From Theristus sp. LFF4_11 (taxonomy: Eukaryota > Nematoda > Chromadorea > Monhysterida > Xyalidae): DNA of 64,000 bases. The DNA lies in contig JASANC010001870.1 of assembly GCA_030248135.1 (NCBI GenBank), forward strand, positions 31,168 to 95,167, given 5' to 3'. How positions within the stretch are numbered: position 1 is the stretch's first letter; each line of letters opens with the position of its first letter. A program made the position numbers and the translations under genes. The notes under the pieces are model-generated. The model had not been told where the DNA came from. It was given only the letters and a program-made list of their open reading frames with translations, and ran no database searches. Positions 24,541-36,651 of this stretch are shown here, in pieces.

Positions 24541-27500
24541 TCACGTACGAGGCATGTAGTGCGAATGGAAGCTGAATGGAATCTTTTCAGGTACGTAGGC
24601 ACGGCCGATTTCGTCGAACGTGCCAGCGTCCAGGGCCAATAGAAACGCTTGCTCATTTGCGGACGCATTAGAAACAGGTGATAGTATCACTCCTGAAATT
24701 CGTCCTCCAGTTTGTTTTGATCATCAAAAGGTGACGCCAACGATTGTGCTTTCACCAACCGTCGTCCTCGCGTGTTCCACCGGGTCTTGCAACGAATATC
24801 GGCTCACCAGCTACTTGGTTTTCATTGTCCGCTTTCCAGCCTTTGAAATCATTTCGATCGCGTGTGTCGCATTTTATCAGCTTTATAACAAACAGAAAGA
24901 AAGTCAAATAATTTTGTGTGAAGGTGATTTTCTAATCCACAGGCGTACCCCTGCACAATCGCGTGACCACTGCGTTATACCATAACAGTAGCGATACTTG
25001 ATGCCGTTGTACTGTTCGTAATTCACACGCGGCAGTTCAATTGCTGGAAACTTTGAACGTATTTTTTTTTATTTACCAAGATTTCATACAACCACCAACC
25101 ATGGTCACAGAGTATCTCCGGGCGACAGTGCACCGTTCCGTCCGGCAGCCAGATTGCCTTCGCTTCTGTTTTGATTGAATGATGTGACAAAATGTTGTCG
25201 CCATATTTTATACCCTGAAATGAGCGCATTGATCGCAGTGATAACCAAATGTGCAGCTTTCAAATCAAGAAAGCGTCAGACCTCAGGCAAACGCAGCGGT
25301 ATCACAAGTCTGCGAACACTGGACGCATAATCGTTCAAGTTCAAGTGTCCCTCTCGCAGCTGCTTCAACTGAGCGCCCTGTATCACTTGCACACCGTCGT
25401 CGTAGGCACAGATGTCGCAGATGACACAACCGTCCTCTTCGTATGCGTTGATGTGGTGGAACGTGAAAAACGCATCTGAACGGTACTCCAACTCGGACAC
25501 CCTGTCGCCCGAGCTCAGCGATCGCAAGTGGATTTTTGTCTGCAAATTTGCGGCAAACGTAACTAAATTCGACAATAAACGTTTGTGCGCAGTGGCGGCA
25601 ATGAACAACAACATTGAAAGTTGCTGTCCCACCAAACATAACCATTAACCATTGATCAAGTCGCAATCAATCGAGAGGCGTATGCGCAATGTGCTTTGTT
25701 CCTTGCAATATGCTACACGACCTACTTTTTTCTCCGGATAAAACTCGATCGATCTGTGGTATGGTTCACCACGCACGGTGGACGTGAGCAGTTTGACAAT
25801 GTTCAGCTTCAACGGCATTTCCAGGAACACGAGCGTCTGGGCAGTGACCCCGAAACTGTGGTAGTACGACGGACACAGTCGGTCGCTGATCGCGATGCTC
25901 GTCAGCACGTTCGCTGATTCGTAAGCGGCTGCAACAAGACATTCAGTTGAGCCTCTTCGTTGCTACATACTGCTAACCACTCACGTATCATTTTAGAATG
26001 CTGAGAACATGCAAAATTACGGGACGATTTCGTAGTTGGTGGAGGCACATTGAACAAAATGTAATCGCGAGTGCTCGTGCCCATGTTGATCACGTGTCCA
26101 TCAGTCATGTAATGCGGGTGTGCTGTCATCGAGTTCACTGCTACCAATTGTGTAAAGTCAATTCCCTGCAGATAAAACGACAACAGATTACTGACCAAGT
26201 CATTCATAATGACAAAAAGCGCTTCAAAAAGTCAAAATCATCAGATACAATGTAAGCTAGAATTTTGAAACTCTTGTCCATACGAGGTTTTCAGTTACCC
26301 CGAGAGTTTCCAGCGTCTCAGGGTTGATTTCTCGCATCTGCGTTGTTTCCGTGATTGCAAACACTTTGTCACCGCTCTGCACAAAGTTCACAACAGCGTT
26401 GTCAGTCACTTCGGACGGATACAGCGGCAGATAATACGAGAAATACCTGCGAAGGTGTTGATGGCACATGAAACTGTTTAAGCATCAGATGGTACCGAAC
26501 CGACAGCACGTACCGATTGAATATATTTTTGCAGGGGTCAGGATAACCGATTGTGCCAAACTCAGAAACGATTATTCGATTGGCAGCCATGTTCGTGTTG
26601 TATGTTCTGCTGCGCAGATAACGCGTGCTGTAGCGTACCTGCACATTCAAACACAAACTAAATGCAGATTTTTTTGCAACGAAGAAAACGAAAAATCAAC
26701 CATCAACTGACATTTCCGTTTCGCAGTTCCCATTTCTGCAGCAGTGCCATGCCGTCAAACCAGTGATTATATTCATCCGGTCCAATTTTGAACATGCCTG
26801 GTCCATTTCTTAACACGATTCCACTGAGCCACTCCGGAAAGCTTCCTAAAAACAATATATTTTGACAATCAACTAAAACAAAAACAACAAATAAATGCCC
26901 ATCATACCATCTTACGTCATACGCATACATTCAGGGCTCGAATTTTTTTAAACTTAAGAAAACTTTTTTTTAAATCGAGATTTTTAATTGATTTTTTCAA
27001 TTTATCAAAAAACGAATTTGTGCTATCAAAATTGTACTTTCATCTGAAAATGCGTTTAAGACACTTTCCAAAGAAAGTGACTTCATGATTTTTTGTCCAG
27101 AATTTCGTGTGGTTATTTGAACCAACATTGATTACAAATCCATCTCTTTCTCGTTGCACAAGTTGATATTTAGTTCTGGTTTTGTTCTCACCACCAAATA
27201 CCAAAACATTCTCACAATTCTCTGTATGCAAATACCACTTACGGAAAATGCTGATCCTTTTTACTATTTGGTTCTGAATGAAAATGTTTCTCTTTCTCTC
27301 TAAAAACTAAAAAGTAAAACGTACAAAAGGAAAAGAACTACGTGGCTAGAGCGTGTAACAACATTTCGTGTGGACCTTGTTTTTGGTTTTTTTTCACAAA
27401 AATCGGGTTCTTTTTCTAGCCCTACGCATACCTTCAATGCGAGCGTTGCACGGTTCTGGACACTCCGAAATGTTCTCCCACAAGTTGGCCGTCTGAATCG

Positions 27501-27546
27501 AATTGTTTCTTCCAGTTTTCGCCATCACCTCGTCTGTTGAAGCCAT
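24541..27546 (-). CDS. Carotenoid cleavage oxygenase (BCO/RPE65 family)
   Basis: These non-haem iron enzymes cleave carotenoids or isomerise retinoids. Exons: 27546-27432, 26845-26712, 26638-26514, 26446-26299, 26165-25985, 25913-25726, 25539-25282, 25214-25100, 25043-24949, 24880-24760, 24692-24541. All phases join, giving exactly 543 residues. Family blocks in order: LRNGPGMFKIG, NHWFDGMALL, NMAANRIIVSEFGT, PDPCK, TDNAVVNFVQSGDK, TAHPHY, PSYYHSFGVTAQTLVFLE, FHHINAYEEDG, LPRVNYEQYNGIKYRY and EPIFVARPGG. The iron-binding histidines are near residues 190, 253, 325 and the C-terminal HSH (536/538). Alternative start at 27525. Whether the substrate is a carotenoid or a retinoid cannot be told from sequence. 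Confidence 0.93.
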
Positions 27547-27547
27547 C

Positions 27548-27995
27548 GGTCCCCACTACTTTTGCTTACCACTGTTGCTAATAAATAACCAAAAAGTCGT
27601 GTCGTGCCGTGCGGTGCGCGTTTTTGTTTGGTGATTTTTACTCCTAGTCTGCGAGTGAACGCCTGTAGGAGACTAGGACTTTATCTTGGTAACCGTCTTT
27701 CTGCTGGTGCTGGTGCTGACATCTCACCACAACCTGAATGGATCGGCGCATGTCTTTGTTTTTCACTGCTGGTTGACTAAACCAAACGGAATGAATATCA
27801 AAAATCAACAAAAAATGAGCAAATTGAAGGTCAGTGTGGTTGCAGATTAGGTAGCCCCTTTCTCCATCACAAAGCACTTCTATGCGTGTCAGCATGAATT
27901 TGAATGTATGATCTGTTGTCTTGGAAACCGTGTGGTGATATGTTGTTGTTGGTGACTTTGCTGATCCTGCTGCACGTATTTTCACAGTTTCCAGC
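27548..27995. promoter_or_regulatory. Divergent intergenic region between carotenoid oxygenase and coiled-coil gene
   Basis: About 450 bp separates two divergently oriented starts, so both promoters must lie here or in untranslated exons. No TATA-like element at convincing spacing was seen. An acceptor-like TTTTCACAG sits 8 bases before the coiled-coil ATG at 27996. Confidence 0.35.
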
Positions 27996-30900
27996 ATGTC
28001 GGTTACAATTGTTAGTACACAGTTAGCGCACGAGCTGGCGTCACTGGACGTTGTGCAACTTCGTGAGAAATGTGTGCAACTGCTGCTGGACAAACAACGT
28101 GCCGACGAGCATGCGAACGGCGTCATTCAACGGCTGAAGGAGCAGCTCAACAATGTCACTGGTCAGTGGTGTCGTCCTGCCCTGGGTGTCCGTGTTGTCC
28201 CGGAAATAAAAGTGGCCCAAAACGCCGAGCCCAGAGGACACCCAGCCCAAGCGAACAAAACACCAACCACCTGTTCGGGCACATTTGCGTGAACTGCAAC
28301 TAAATTGAAACGATGAGCAAGCGCCTCAACTCGAATTTATTGGCTGGCATTACACAAGACAACACTGTACCAAGAAGTCAACTAGATTTATTTCCACAAA
28401 AATTCACACAAAAAAACAGCGCAACCTTGTGAACACAGGCAACGTTGAGCAACAACTGGATGTGCTTGAGAACGAGCGCTCGCTGCACGAACAGCAGTTG
28501 AACGAACTGAAACGTGAGAGTGTGTGTCAGCTGCACGAACAGTACGGTCAGGTGACCGAGAGACTCCAGCAACAGTGCGTGCTGCTGGGCGAACGATGTC
28601 AACAGCTTGTCAGTGGTCGGCGGAGTTGCAAGTTTTCATCGAATTTGAACTTCTGCCATTGCAAATTTTGGTGCATTTTTCAGCAGTACACCTCACACAG
28701 AGTGATAAAAACTGCACCGATAAGAATCGGCTCTAGCACGCTAACGGCTGGAAGGTACGGGCTAAAACTTTAATCGCATCACCCATAACCATAACGTCTC
28801 ATTTTTTCGGTTTGCATTCATTATGCGGTGGGTGGACCAATTCGCCTGAAAATTTATGCGAAGTTATTTATTTGTTCTATTTTGGTTGTATTATAGGTGA
28901 TGTGTGATTAAATTTTTGCCCAAACCATCCACCCGTTGGCGAACTCGAGCCGATTCTTATCGTGTAGTTTTTTGATCACCCTGTATTTCAGATCGTGCTA
29001 TCATGATTACCGAGTACCAAGTGCAATTTGATCAACGTCAGAGCGCTCTGCATCAGATGCAGCAACGCGTCAGTCAACTGCAGCAAGCGCACGAGCACAA
29101 AATGGTTTGGTGCTGCCCTGTTAGTTTTTTCGGTTCCACACTTTTCACTCGAAGTGAAGATTTTTTAACCACACTTGCAGATAACGGCAGGAAAACGGGT
29201 CGACGATTTAACGGCAACCTTGGCCGCTTGTCAGTGTGCCTCATTGCAACAGAAGCTGAAAAGTGCACAGGCGTCTTGTGAGACACTAGCTGACAAACTT
29301 CAGCAGGAATTAAAAAACTTGCATGCAAAAATTGACGATCTCGAGGAAAAGGTTCGAAAATTACTAACTCGACACATTTTTCGTTCATCAGTATATATCT
29401 TTTATTTTGGTCCCGAATCTCAATGTGCACATACACAGATAGGTATAGTCTAAATATAAAGTATATATAGGTATAGATAATACAGTCTCATGCATGACGC
29501 GGTAATTCAAAATTCGAGTGATCGAGTCCCCTAAATAGGCCTGAGTCACTTAGGTGATTTTCAATTGCCACATAATGCTTGAAACTACTTTCTTTGCTAC
29601 GTCTGTACACGCATTGAATCGCAGAACCTTCAAAGTTGGAAATATCCACCTTGTCATATGCAATTTCGTTCAGGTTGCCCAGCTGACCAGTGCCAACAGC
29701 GACCTGCACCAGAAACTGGCCAGTTGCACGCAAGAAAAAATTGAACTAACTGAACAATACAAAGCACAAACACAAACGCTGTCTGCGAAAGCTGAGAAAT
29801 GTGAAGAAAACCTCAACGAGATCAAGCAGCTGAAGTTGAGGTGCATCGAATTGGAAGAGGGAAAAGAAGCGAAGATCATCGAGATCACTGCGGATCACAA
29901 CGCACAACTGCAGCTGCTTCAACAACAGTTGCACAGTGTTGCACACGCTAAATTGGGTACTTCTGAATTTTTACCAAACACTAAAAAAACTGAGCTGCTC
30001 ACAACTTGCTCAAACACTGTTTACTGATGAACAAGTTGGTCAGTTTCTTGGTCAGATAATTTTTTACATAAAGATTGCTTGTTTAATTGATAATATACAA
30101 AAATTCGATATTCTAGATGTGGAAAAAGAATTGCACAAGTTGCGGACACAGTTACACCTGCAGCAACATGAACTTGCAACGGTGTGCCAATTTTATTGTG
30201 TTCTGTTTTCAATTCCACCCAATTATTGGTCAAAATTCGGCTCGGTGTTTTTATTATGTGTACAACTCAACAAATATAGTTTTTTACGTCCGTTTTTCAA
30301 TCAACAAAAAAAGCAAATACCGGTTTGATAAAGGCAAAAAGATTTAAAAAATGAAAACAAAAACAAAATATTGCCGAAGAACACCGTCAGTCATCCATCA
30401 TCACAGAAAGCAAAACATCAGTCCCTAGAGTTCACAGAAACAATCAAGAACGCAATTTGAGATAAAATCGAGAACCCATCAAAAGTTTTGCAAAAACCAA
30501 CATGCGCGCATGGGCGCTTTGTACTGGTTAAACTGAACAAAAAAACAATTTTCTACATTCGCGTTATTGCAGCAACAGTCAACAGACACAATAACGTGCA
30601 AGCATGAACAGCGCGCCCAGACGAACAGCGCTGTTGTGCAACAACCGGGCATCTCAAGTGGCCAGAGCGCAGCAAACAAGTACGAGTTGACGTCAAAAGA
30701 ACCTGAAGCTGCACAGTTGCACACACTGACGCAAGAATGCAAACGGCTGACCGAGGAAAAGTAAGTTTTGGAGTAGGTAGGTGGCAACATGTTATAAAAC
30801 GGCGAACATCAAAAAAATGCAGCGAGACGGTGAAGCTGAACCTACTGTACGAAATAATGATCATCAAAAGTTTGAAATCATAAAAAAACAGAAAGAAATG

Positions 30901-33900
30901 GTGTGTAATTGAAATGCTATTGTCTGAGCGGCCTGTGCAGGCCGAATTGCGAGCCAGTTGCACCCGCTGAAGTCCTACTGTTTCCGGTGGCAGACACTGG
31001 TTGTTGTTTCTGGTGCTGTTGTTGTTGTGCTTGTTTCGGCGACTGTCGTTCACTGGCCGCAGTGGCCTTTGCATCCATGAACTTTCCGATAATAGTCAAC
31101 ATCAACTCAGCTTTGCGTGTCTGCAGATTGAACAAACTGTTGCGACTCTTGAACTGAATGTAGCAGTTGTTCGGATTATGCTCGTAGCGCAGCGGCAACG
31201 GGTGACTTTGCACGAGCGCCTTTGTCTCAGCGTTCACCAGGTGCAGTCCGCAGTCGTTGACGCCGGCATGCACGTGCACCATGCCAGAGACGGGCCGTAT
31301 CATGTAGACGGTCGCGTCAAAGAATGTCGCGCCATAGACAATCAACTTCCAGCAGAACGACACGAACTGGTACTGCAGTGCCGAGATGTGCACCACACTG
31401 CCGCGGCGGCCTGACAGCTGCTTGTGCTCGGCCATGATTCGATTGACCAGCTGATTGTAGGCCTTCGTCGATGTCATCGCGACACGATGACTTGGGATGA
31501 TGCGCTCGCGGGTGCTGCCGTTTGTGAGGAACGCACGGTTGCTGTCGTGGTAGGCGCCTGCCTGCAGCTGGAGCACTATGGCCGCCAGGGTGATCGTGTC
31601 CTGCTCTGAGCATGGATACAGCCCACGCAGGTAGTTGTCGACGGCCTCGTGGTACAACAACGACAGTGCTACATCCGGTAGATTCACCTGTGTGACAGAC
31701 AACGTGACAGCGACTGTTCGCTCGAAAGCTTGTCCAAGCACACACTTACCTCGCGTTCCAGCCTGACCGGCGCGCGGGCGTCCCGTCTGAACACAAGACG
31801 TGGCTCCTCGTTCACGGCATTCGCCAGGTCAGCGAACTTCTCCAACGTTTTCGGCCACTTTGCAATTTGCTGCATCGGCTTCATATCGGATTTCAGTTGC
31901 AGCTCTGCAGCGAGTTTTGCAATAAACGGTGGCAAAGCTTCACAGCAACCACATTGGAACTATGGGGGCACAAGCTGTCTAGCACACAAACTACGAAGAC
32001 CGGAAGTGCAGAATATAGACCCCGCAACTCACTGACGGGTCAACCACTTCAGCTAAGTTTTAACCAGAACAGACACTGCGGTGCTTCCGTGTTATATCCA
32101 CTACTTATGCTACACTATTTACATCCCAAAGATGTCACTGACGACGAAATGCTACTAGTTTTGTATTTTACTTATTAGCATCATGCAACTTGCTGATGTG
32201 CAAGACGTGTCAACTGGCTTACCCAATCCATTTGAGCACATCCACAGTGCAAACAACTGCATCACTTCCGGTGTCAGTTTGTGCAAGTCTGCCATTTGCT
32301 GCAGCAACTGTGCGACCGTTGTCTTGGCACCATTGACCAGTGCCAGCATCACGTTGCCACCGTCCATCAAGTCGATCTGCACCTTTGGAAGTTTGCGAAC
32401 CAGTGCTGCTTGCAGAAGTGCAGCTGTAGCCTGCCATTCCTGTTTCGGCACGCAGGCGCACAGCGAGTATGGCGTTTGGCCGTTGTTGTCCTTGGCGTCA
32501 ACCTGAAGTCACGACTCACTTGTGGCGCCAATCTCAACTGACGCTGGCTGCGTGTCACAACGTTTTGAATTCGATTTTTCCGTTTCTAAAGCAGCACGAA
32601 CCTGGGTGCTGGGTGCGGACAAGAGCAGCTCGACGACGTGCACGTTGGCGGACTGCGCGGCAAAGTGCAGCGGTGTGGCGCCAGTGCGACTGTGCACGTT
32701 CACGTCCGCACCGCCGTCGTTCACAAGCACCTGCACGGCCTCCAGACGATTGTACCAGGCGGCGTAGTGCAGCGGAGTCCACGAGTCGCGATCGTGGGCG
32801 TTCACGTCGTGGCCGAGTGTCAGTGCTGCTCGCAACAGATCCACGGTCAGCGTGTTCGTGTAGGCCGCCTGGTGCAACGGATACTCGTCCGGCCAACTGC
32901 ACTGCGCAGACACCGAGAGGTCGCCACTCGAGTCGACCGATGTGGACGCCTTCTTGTTGTTCAGCGCGTACGTGCGGTTGCGCGCGACGTACAGACGACT
33001 GAGCGTGCCGTCCAGCGGCAGGCCACTGCCGAACAACGGGTTGATCACAAAGATGTCGCACTTCTCGAGCGCCATCATCCGTGCGCGCGACTGATTCGCG
33101 CGTCGCACGTGCTCGTCGAGGTCGGACGGCACGTTGCCCTGGTGCTCGCACGTGCCGCTGCTGGTGCGCGACCGATGCCGCACACTTCTACAGTGAAACG
33201 CTCGTTGTAAAAATAGTCGTCATTGCGACGGACACGTTTCAGACGACTTACTGCCGTAAAACGATCAAACGCTCTGCGATGATCAGCGACAGAGTCGTAA
33301 AGCGCAACTGACCTGAATGAGCACGACTGCAGCTCCCTGGCGTCTGCTGGATTGTGCGCGCATGCCCGTCGTCTGAGTCGTGCCGACGGTCGCAGGAACA
33401 ATTGGCGAACAAACTTTGAACCGCGCAGTGACCAGTTGCCGCGTAGCCATTTCACCAGATTCACAATGCAGTGTTGACATTCAGGTGTCAGTACAACTGA
33501 AGCTGACGGAGATGCAGACGGCTCGGCCGACGCAAACTGCATCAGATCACCGAGTGACATGACGGCCAGATTCGACGACGACGACTGGTTGACTCGATTT
33601 AGTTGAGCACTCAAATCTGCGTCCGTTGAGATCTGTACAGAAAGTGGCAACGTTGACACACTAGGCACTATTGACACTATTGACTACAATCTGAAGAGCA
33701 ACGTGCACTAACGCAGAAGCATGACGTGTGCGGCACGGGCACGGCACGTCGCCAGTGAACAGCGTTGCAATGCGGCAGCACACGACGCACAAAATGCAGC
33801 GCCACTTCGCAGCTGGCCTGTTGCTGACTGCTGTTGCTGGTGCTGTTCTGTGAGTTCGAGGCACTGCCAACGGCGGCATGCCGCAACTGACCGGGCAGTT

Positions 33901-36497
33901 CTACGCACCACTGATTCGCTGGCGTTCGACGCTGCACCACGAGCACATCGAAGTCGTCCAGTTGCCATTTGATGCTGACAACCTTCTGTTGTTGTTGACT
34001 GCCTGCTGGCTCGCATTTTGTCGTGTCAATGAATTTCTCAACGGAACGCAATTGAACGACGGCCGTATAAAGGTGTGCCATTCAAAACGCGCCTTCCGAA
34101 CTCTGCATTATACTCTGAATCGATGAAAGAACAGCTGGCTGTTGGTTGACCACAGAATTTTTGAAAAACCAAAATCGACCAAGGTGGTTCATTTTGTCAG
34201 ACACCGATAATGAAGTTTTGGACAAAAGATAAACTACAGAATGCGGCGAGTTTGTTATCGGCTAGCAGCACGTGCACACATGAAAAAAATGACACATTTA
34301 GGAGCTTATACACACTTTTTTATTGAAAATTTATTTGTATTTTGTACAAAGCGTTTTGCGCAGCAAGGTAGCAGGTTGTGTATTTTTGCCTGTAAAATTA
34401 CAAACGTGACACGTTGCGCTGCGCTGAAAAATTGCTGCAGCAGATAAAATATTAACGGCGAAAACTAAACTACAAACGATGAGAAACGACAGCAGCGATT
34501 TGGGTGTGGCCGCTCTCGTTCATATGAACGTTTCTCTGTTGTTATTATGCGCGGAATAGTTTGTGCAAAAGTCAGCCCAGAACTGCTGCGTCAGAAAACT
34601 CAAACTGCGAAAACTGTGCTACAGTCGAAAAAAGCACGTCCATGTTGATCGTGGTGATGAGAACTAAACAGCACTGTGTGTTGCGCATAGGATCTTGTGT
34701 GTTGTGAACGCAACACAGCGTTTGCTGAACACGCAGGTTGTTGCTGTTCAACAGTGTCGGGTTGACTGTGCACATGCGAAAAAATCGATACTGTCGCAGT
34801 GTGGTGCGTGGACTGCTGACACGCAGATAACAAAGTCAACCAGCTGCAAATGAAATCGTCATGAAGACATGCACTGAAACTAAACTGAAACGGGCGACTC
34901 GAAGCTAATTAATTATTGTGGATTTATTCAAACGTGTCCGGACTAACGTGACGTCATTTTATTTAAAAACGCCCGTTTGTCAAAGTACAGGCACTAAAAT
35001 TTCAGTTTGGTGTGACTGATTCGACATTCACCATTTGTTTACGGGAAGAAATCGGCTAAACGGATTGTCTGGTTTGCTGTGAACGACAAGCGCATGTTTT
35101 GTGGCACATGACGTCATTTAAGTGGGACACGTTTAAAAAAATAGGCCATACTTGAAAACGCCAAGTAATTGTGACGATTTACTTATTACGAGTAACATCA
35201 AGATGGGAGATTTCACAGAAATGGGGCATTACAAGCGACACATCAAGTTAAAAGAAGGTCCAATGAATCCCAGGAGAGAAGCGTGCTTTTGCGAATGAAG
35301 ATCACCATCACCTTTTCGTGCACTTTTCAGCGTGCAGCTGCGTGCGCAAGTGGCCGCCAGCGAGCACAACGAGCGACTATGTGACGAGCGTGCGGCACAT
35401 GCCGAGCGTATGCTGCGTGTCGCACAGCACACTCAACTGCAAACACAACGGTAGATCACCACAACGCAACGCTGCATTTGCCTTTCCGGTGTATTGTTCG
35501 CTTTTTCCGTCTGTCGTTCCCGCTCAGACGATGTGCGTTTTTGTGATGATGTGGGCGTTAACCGGGTTGTCGGTTTTTTGGTTTAGCCAAAATAAATCGC
35601 AAACAGTCAAACCAGCCACACCCCAGCCTGATACGGGCGTGGTAACGTGCAATATAATGTGTTTTTGTGATCGCTATCACTTTTATACATGTGTGCCACT
35701 GACATGAATGAAATCGCGTCAAATCGCTGACAAATTATGTTCGCCTATCAACATATTGCAAAGTGAAATTGGACAGGCGAAACAGTGCGTAATACTGAAG
35801 TTACGTCAGGTTGACATCATTTTTGGCAACAGTCTTTTTTCCGATAAGCATCAATGTTACTTAGTCATGGTCTTAGATTTTAGTTTTTTGGTGAAGCAAA
35901 TACCGCACATCACGCCACACAGTAAACAATTTTATGGGAATGGGCGGATCGGAGAACTCCAAAGCGTAAACAGCTGAACCGGAAATTTCGTTCAACAAAC
36001 AGAATCAAGAATAACTTTTGCCATTTTTCAGCATAGCCAAACAGCAACATCAACAAACGGACGATGCAAAACTGGTGAAAACGTGGGAACAAATGAAGCG
36101 AAGCGAACAAGAATTAAACACTGCGAAACGGCACATCGAACGCCTCGAAGACAAAATTGAAAAGGTGTTGTTTTTCAGTTCAGCAGAAACAAAAAACGGC
36201 ATTGTGTTAAAAAAATTATTGAAAACAAAGTTGAACTGAAAAAGCTTAGGCTGATGAGCTGCTTTTGAGTTCGGCCATATCCAAACGTCGGTGCAGCCAG
36301 ACTACACAAACACTACTGACCTGAGAGTGCAAGTATTTCTTCTTGCACAGATGACCATTCGCCACTTGGACACAATCGAACAGCTGCGGGACTCCTATGC
36401 GCTTATGGCGAAACGTTACGAACGATTGGAACTGGCCGTTGAACAAGATAGGCAACGACCTGAGAAACCCGTACACATCAGCTATCTAGATAAATAA
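27996..36497 (+). CDS. Long coiled-coil protein, host of the nested KRIT1 gene
   Basis: Ten exons: 27996-28161, 28439-28615, 28992-29104, 29181-29351, 29674-29956, 30117-30181, 30573-30760, 35331-35450, 36032-36164, 36351-36497. Every phase matches, giving exactly 520 residues. The whole product is heptad-rich coiled coil (VQLREKCVQLLLDKQRADEH; QELKNLHAKIDDLEEKVAQL) with a short Ser/Gln-rich break and a basic C-terminus ending HISYLDK. Intron 7 (30761-35330) is about 4.6 kb and contains KRIT1 on the other strand; the join across it (LTEE+NVQLRAQV) is in phase and keeps the heptad pattern. Golgin- and centrosome-type proteins look like this, but I cannot name the family. Introns carry an R200 copy and a mariner-like MITE. 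Confidence 0.72.
28689..28983. repeat. Tc1/mariner-like MITE in coiled-coil gene intron
   Basis: It is flanked by TA (28687-28688 and 28984-28985). Ends of about 50 bp are imperfect inverted repeats that include GATAAGAATCGGCTC and its complement. The right end reads GATCACCCTG. No ORF. Confidence 0.65.
29392..29640. repeat. R200 dispersed repeat
   Basis: It starts TATCTTTTATTTTGGTCCCG and ends TACGTCTGTACACGCATT, as in the copy at 7336-7545. A short AT-rich insertion (TATATATAGGTATAG) is present. Confidence 0.65.
30917..34081 (-). CDS. KRIT1: KRIT1/CCM1 homologue (NPxF, ankyrin repeats, FERM)
   Basis: KRIT1 is a Rap1- and ICAP1-binding junction scaffold (kri-1 in C. elegans). Exons: 34081-33713, 33632-33313, 33187-32602, 32502-32223, 31904-31750, 31687-30917. 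All phases join, giving exactly 826 residues against 736 in human. The N-terminal region corresponds to the Nudix-like part. The segment MALEKCDIFVINPLFGSGLP contains the NPLF motif near 279-282. Ankyrin repeats follow (SWTPLHYAAWYNRLEAVQVL; GATPLHFAAQ). The FERM domain carries LVFRRDARAPVRLEREV, DTITLAAIVLQLQAGAYHDS and the C-terminal lobe. A Gln-rich tail (QAQQQQHQKQQ) is extra. The gene lies entirely in intron 7 of the opposite-strand coiled-coil gene. Confidence 0.93.
34930..35137. repeat. TGACGTCA-family MITE, second copy
   Basis: AAACGTGTCCGGACTAACGT with GACGTCAT at the left and ATGACGTCATTTAAGTGGGA at the right match the element at 13088-13291 along their length. It lies in the host intron upstream of KRIT1. 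Confidence 0.75.
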
Positions 36498-36651
36498 CAC
36501 AGACCACTTATGCCGTGACGTTGACACTATTGTTTATTTGTTAATGAATCTCAAACAATATTGCGTAATGAAATTGCATTTTATTCTCAAGCACACATAA
36601 AAACGTAAAGGCACCACGACACGAATCACGGTGTATCATCACGGCCGCAAT

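Noticed and set aside
32509..33210. Several other long overlapping ORFs over the KRIT1 ankyrin exon
   Set aside because: Only the frame with ankyrin and NPLF motifs is spliced in phase with its neighbours; the rest are shadows in GC-rich coding DNA.
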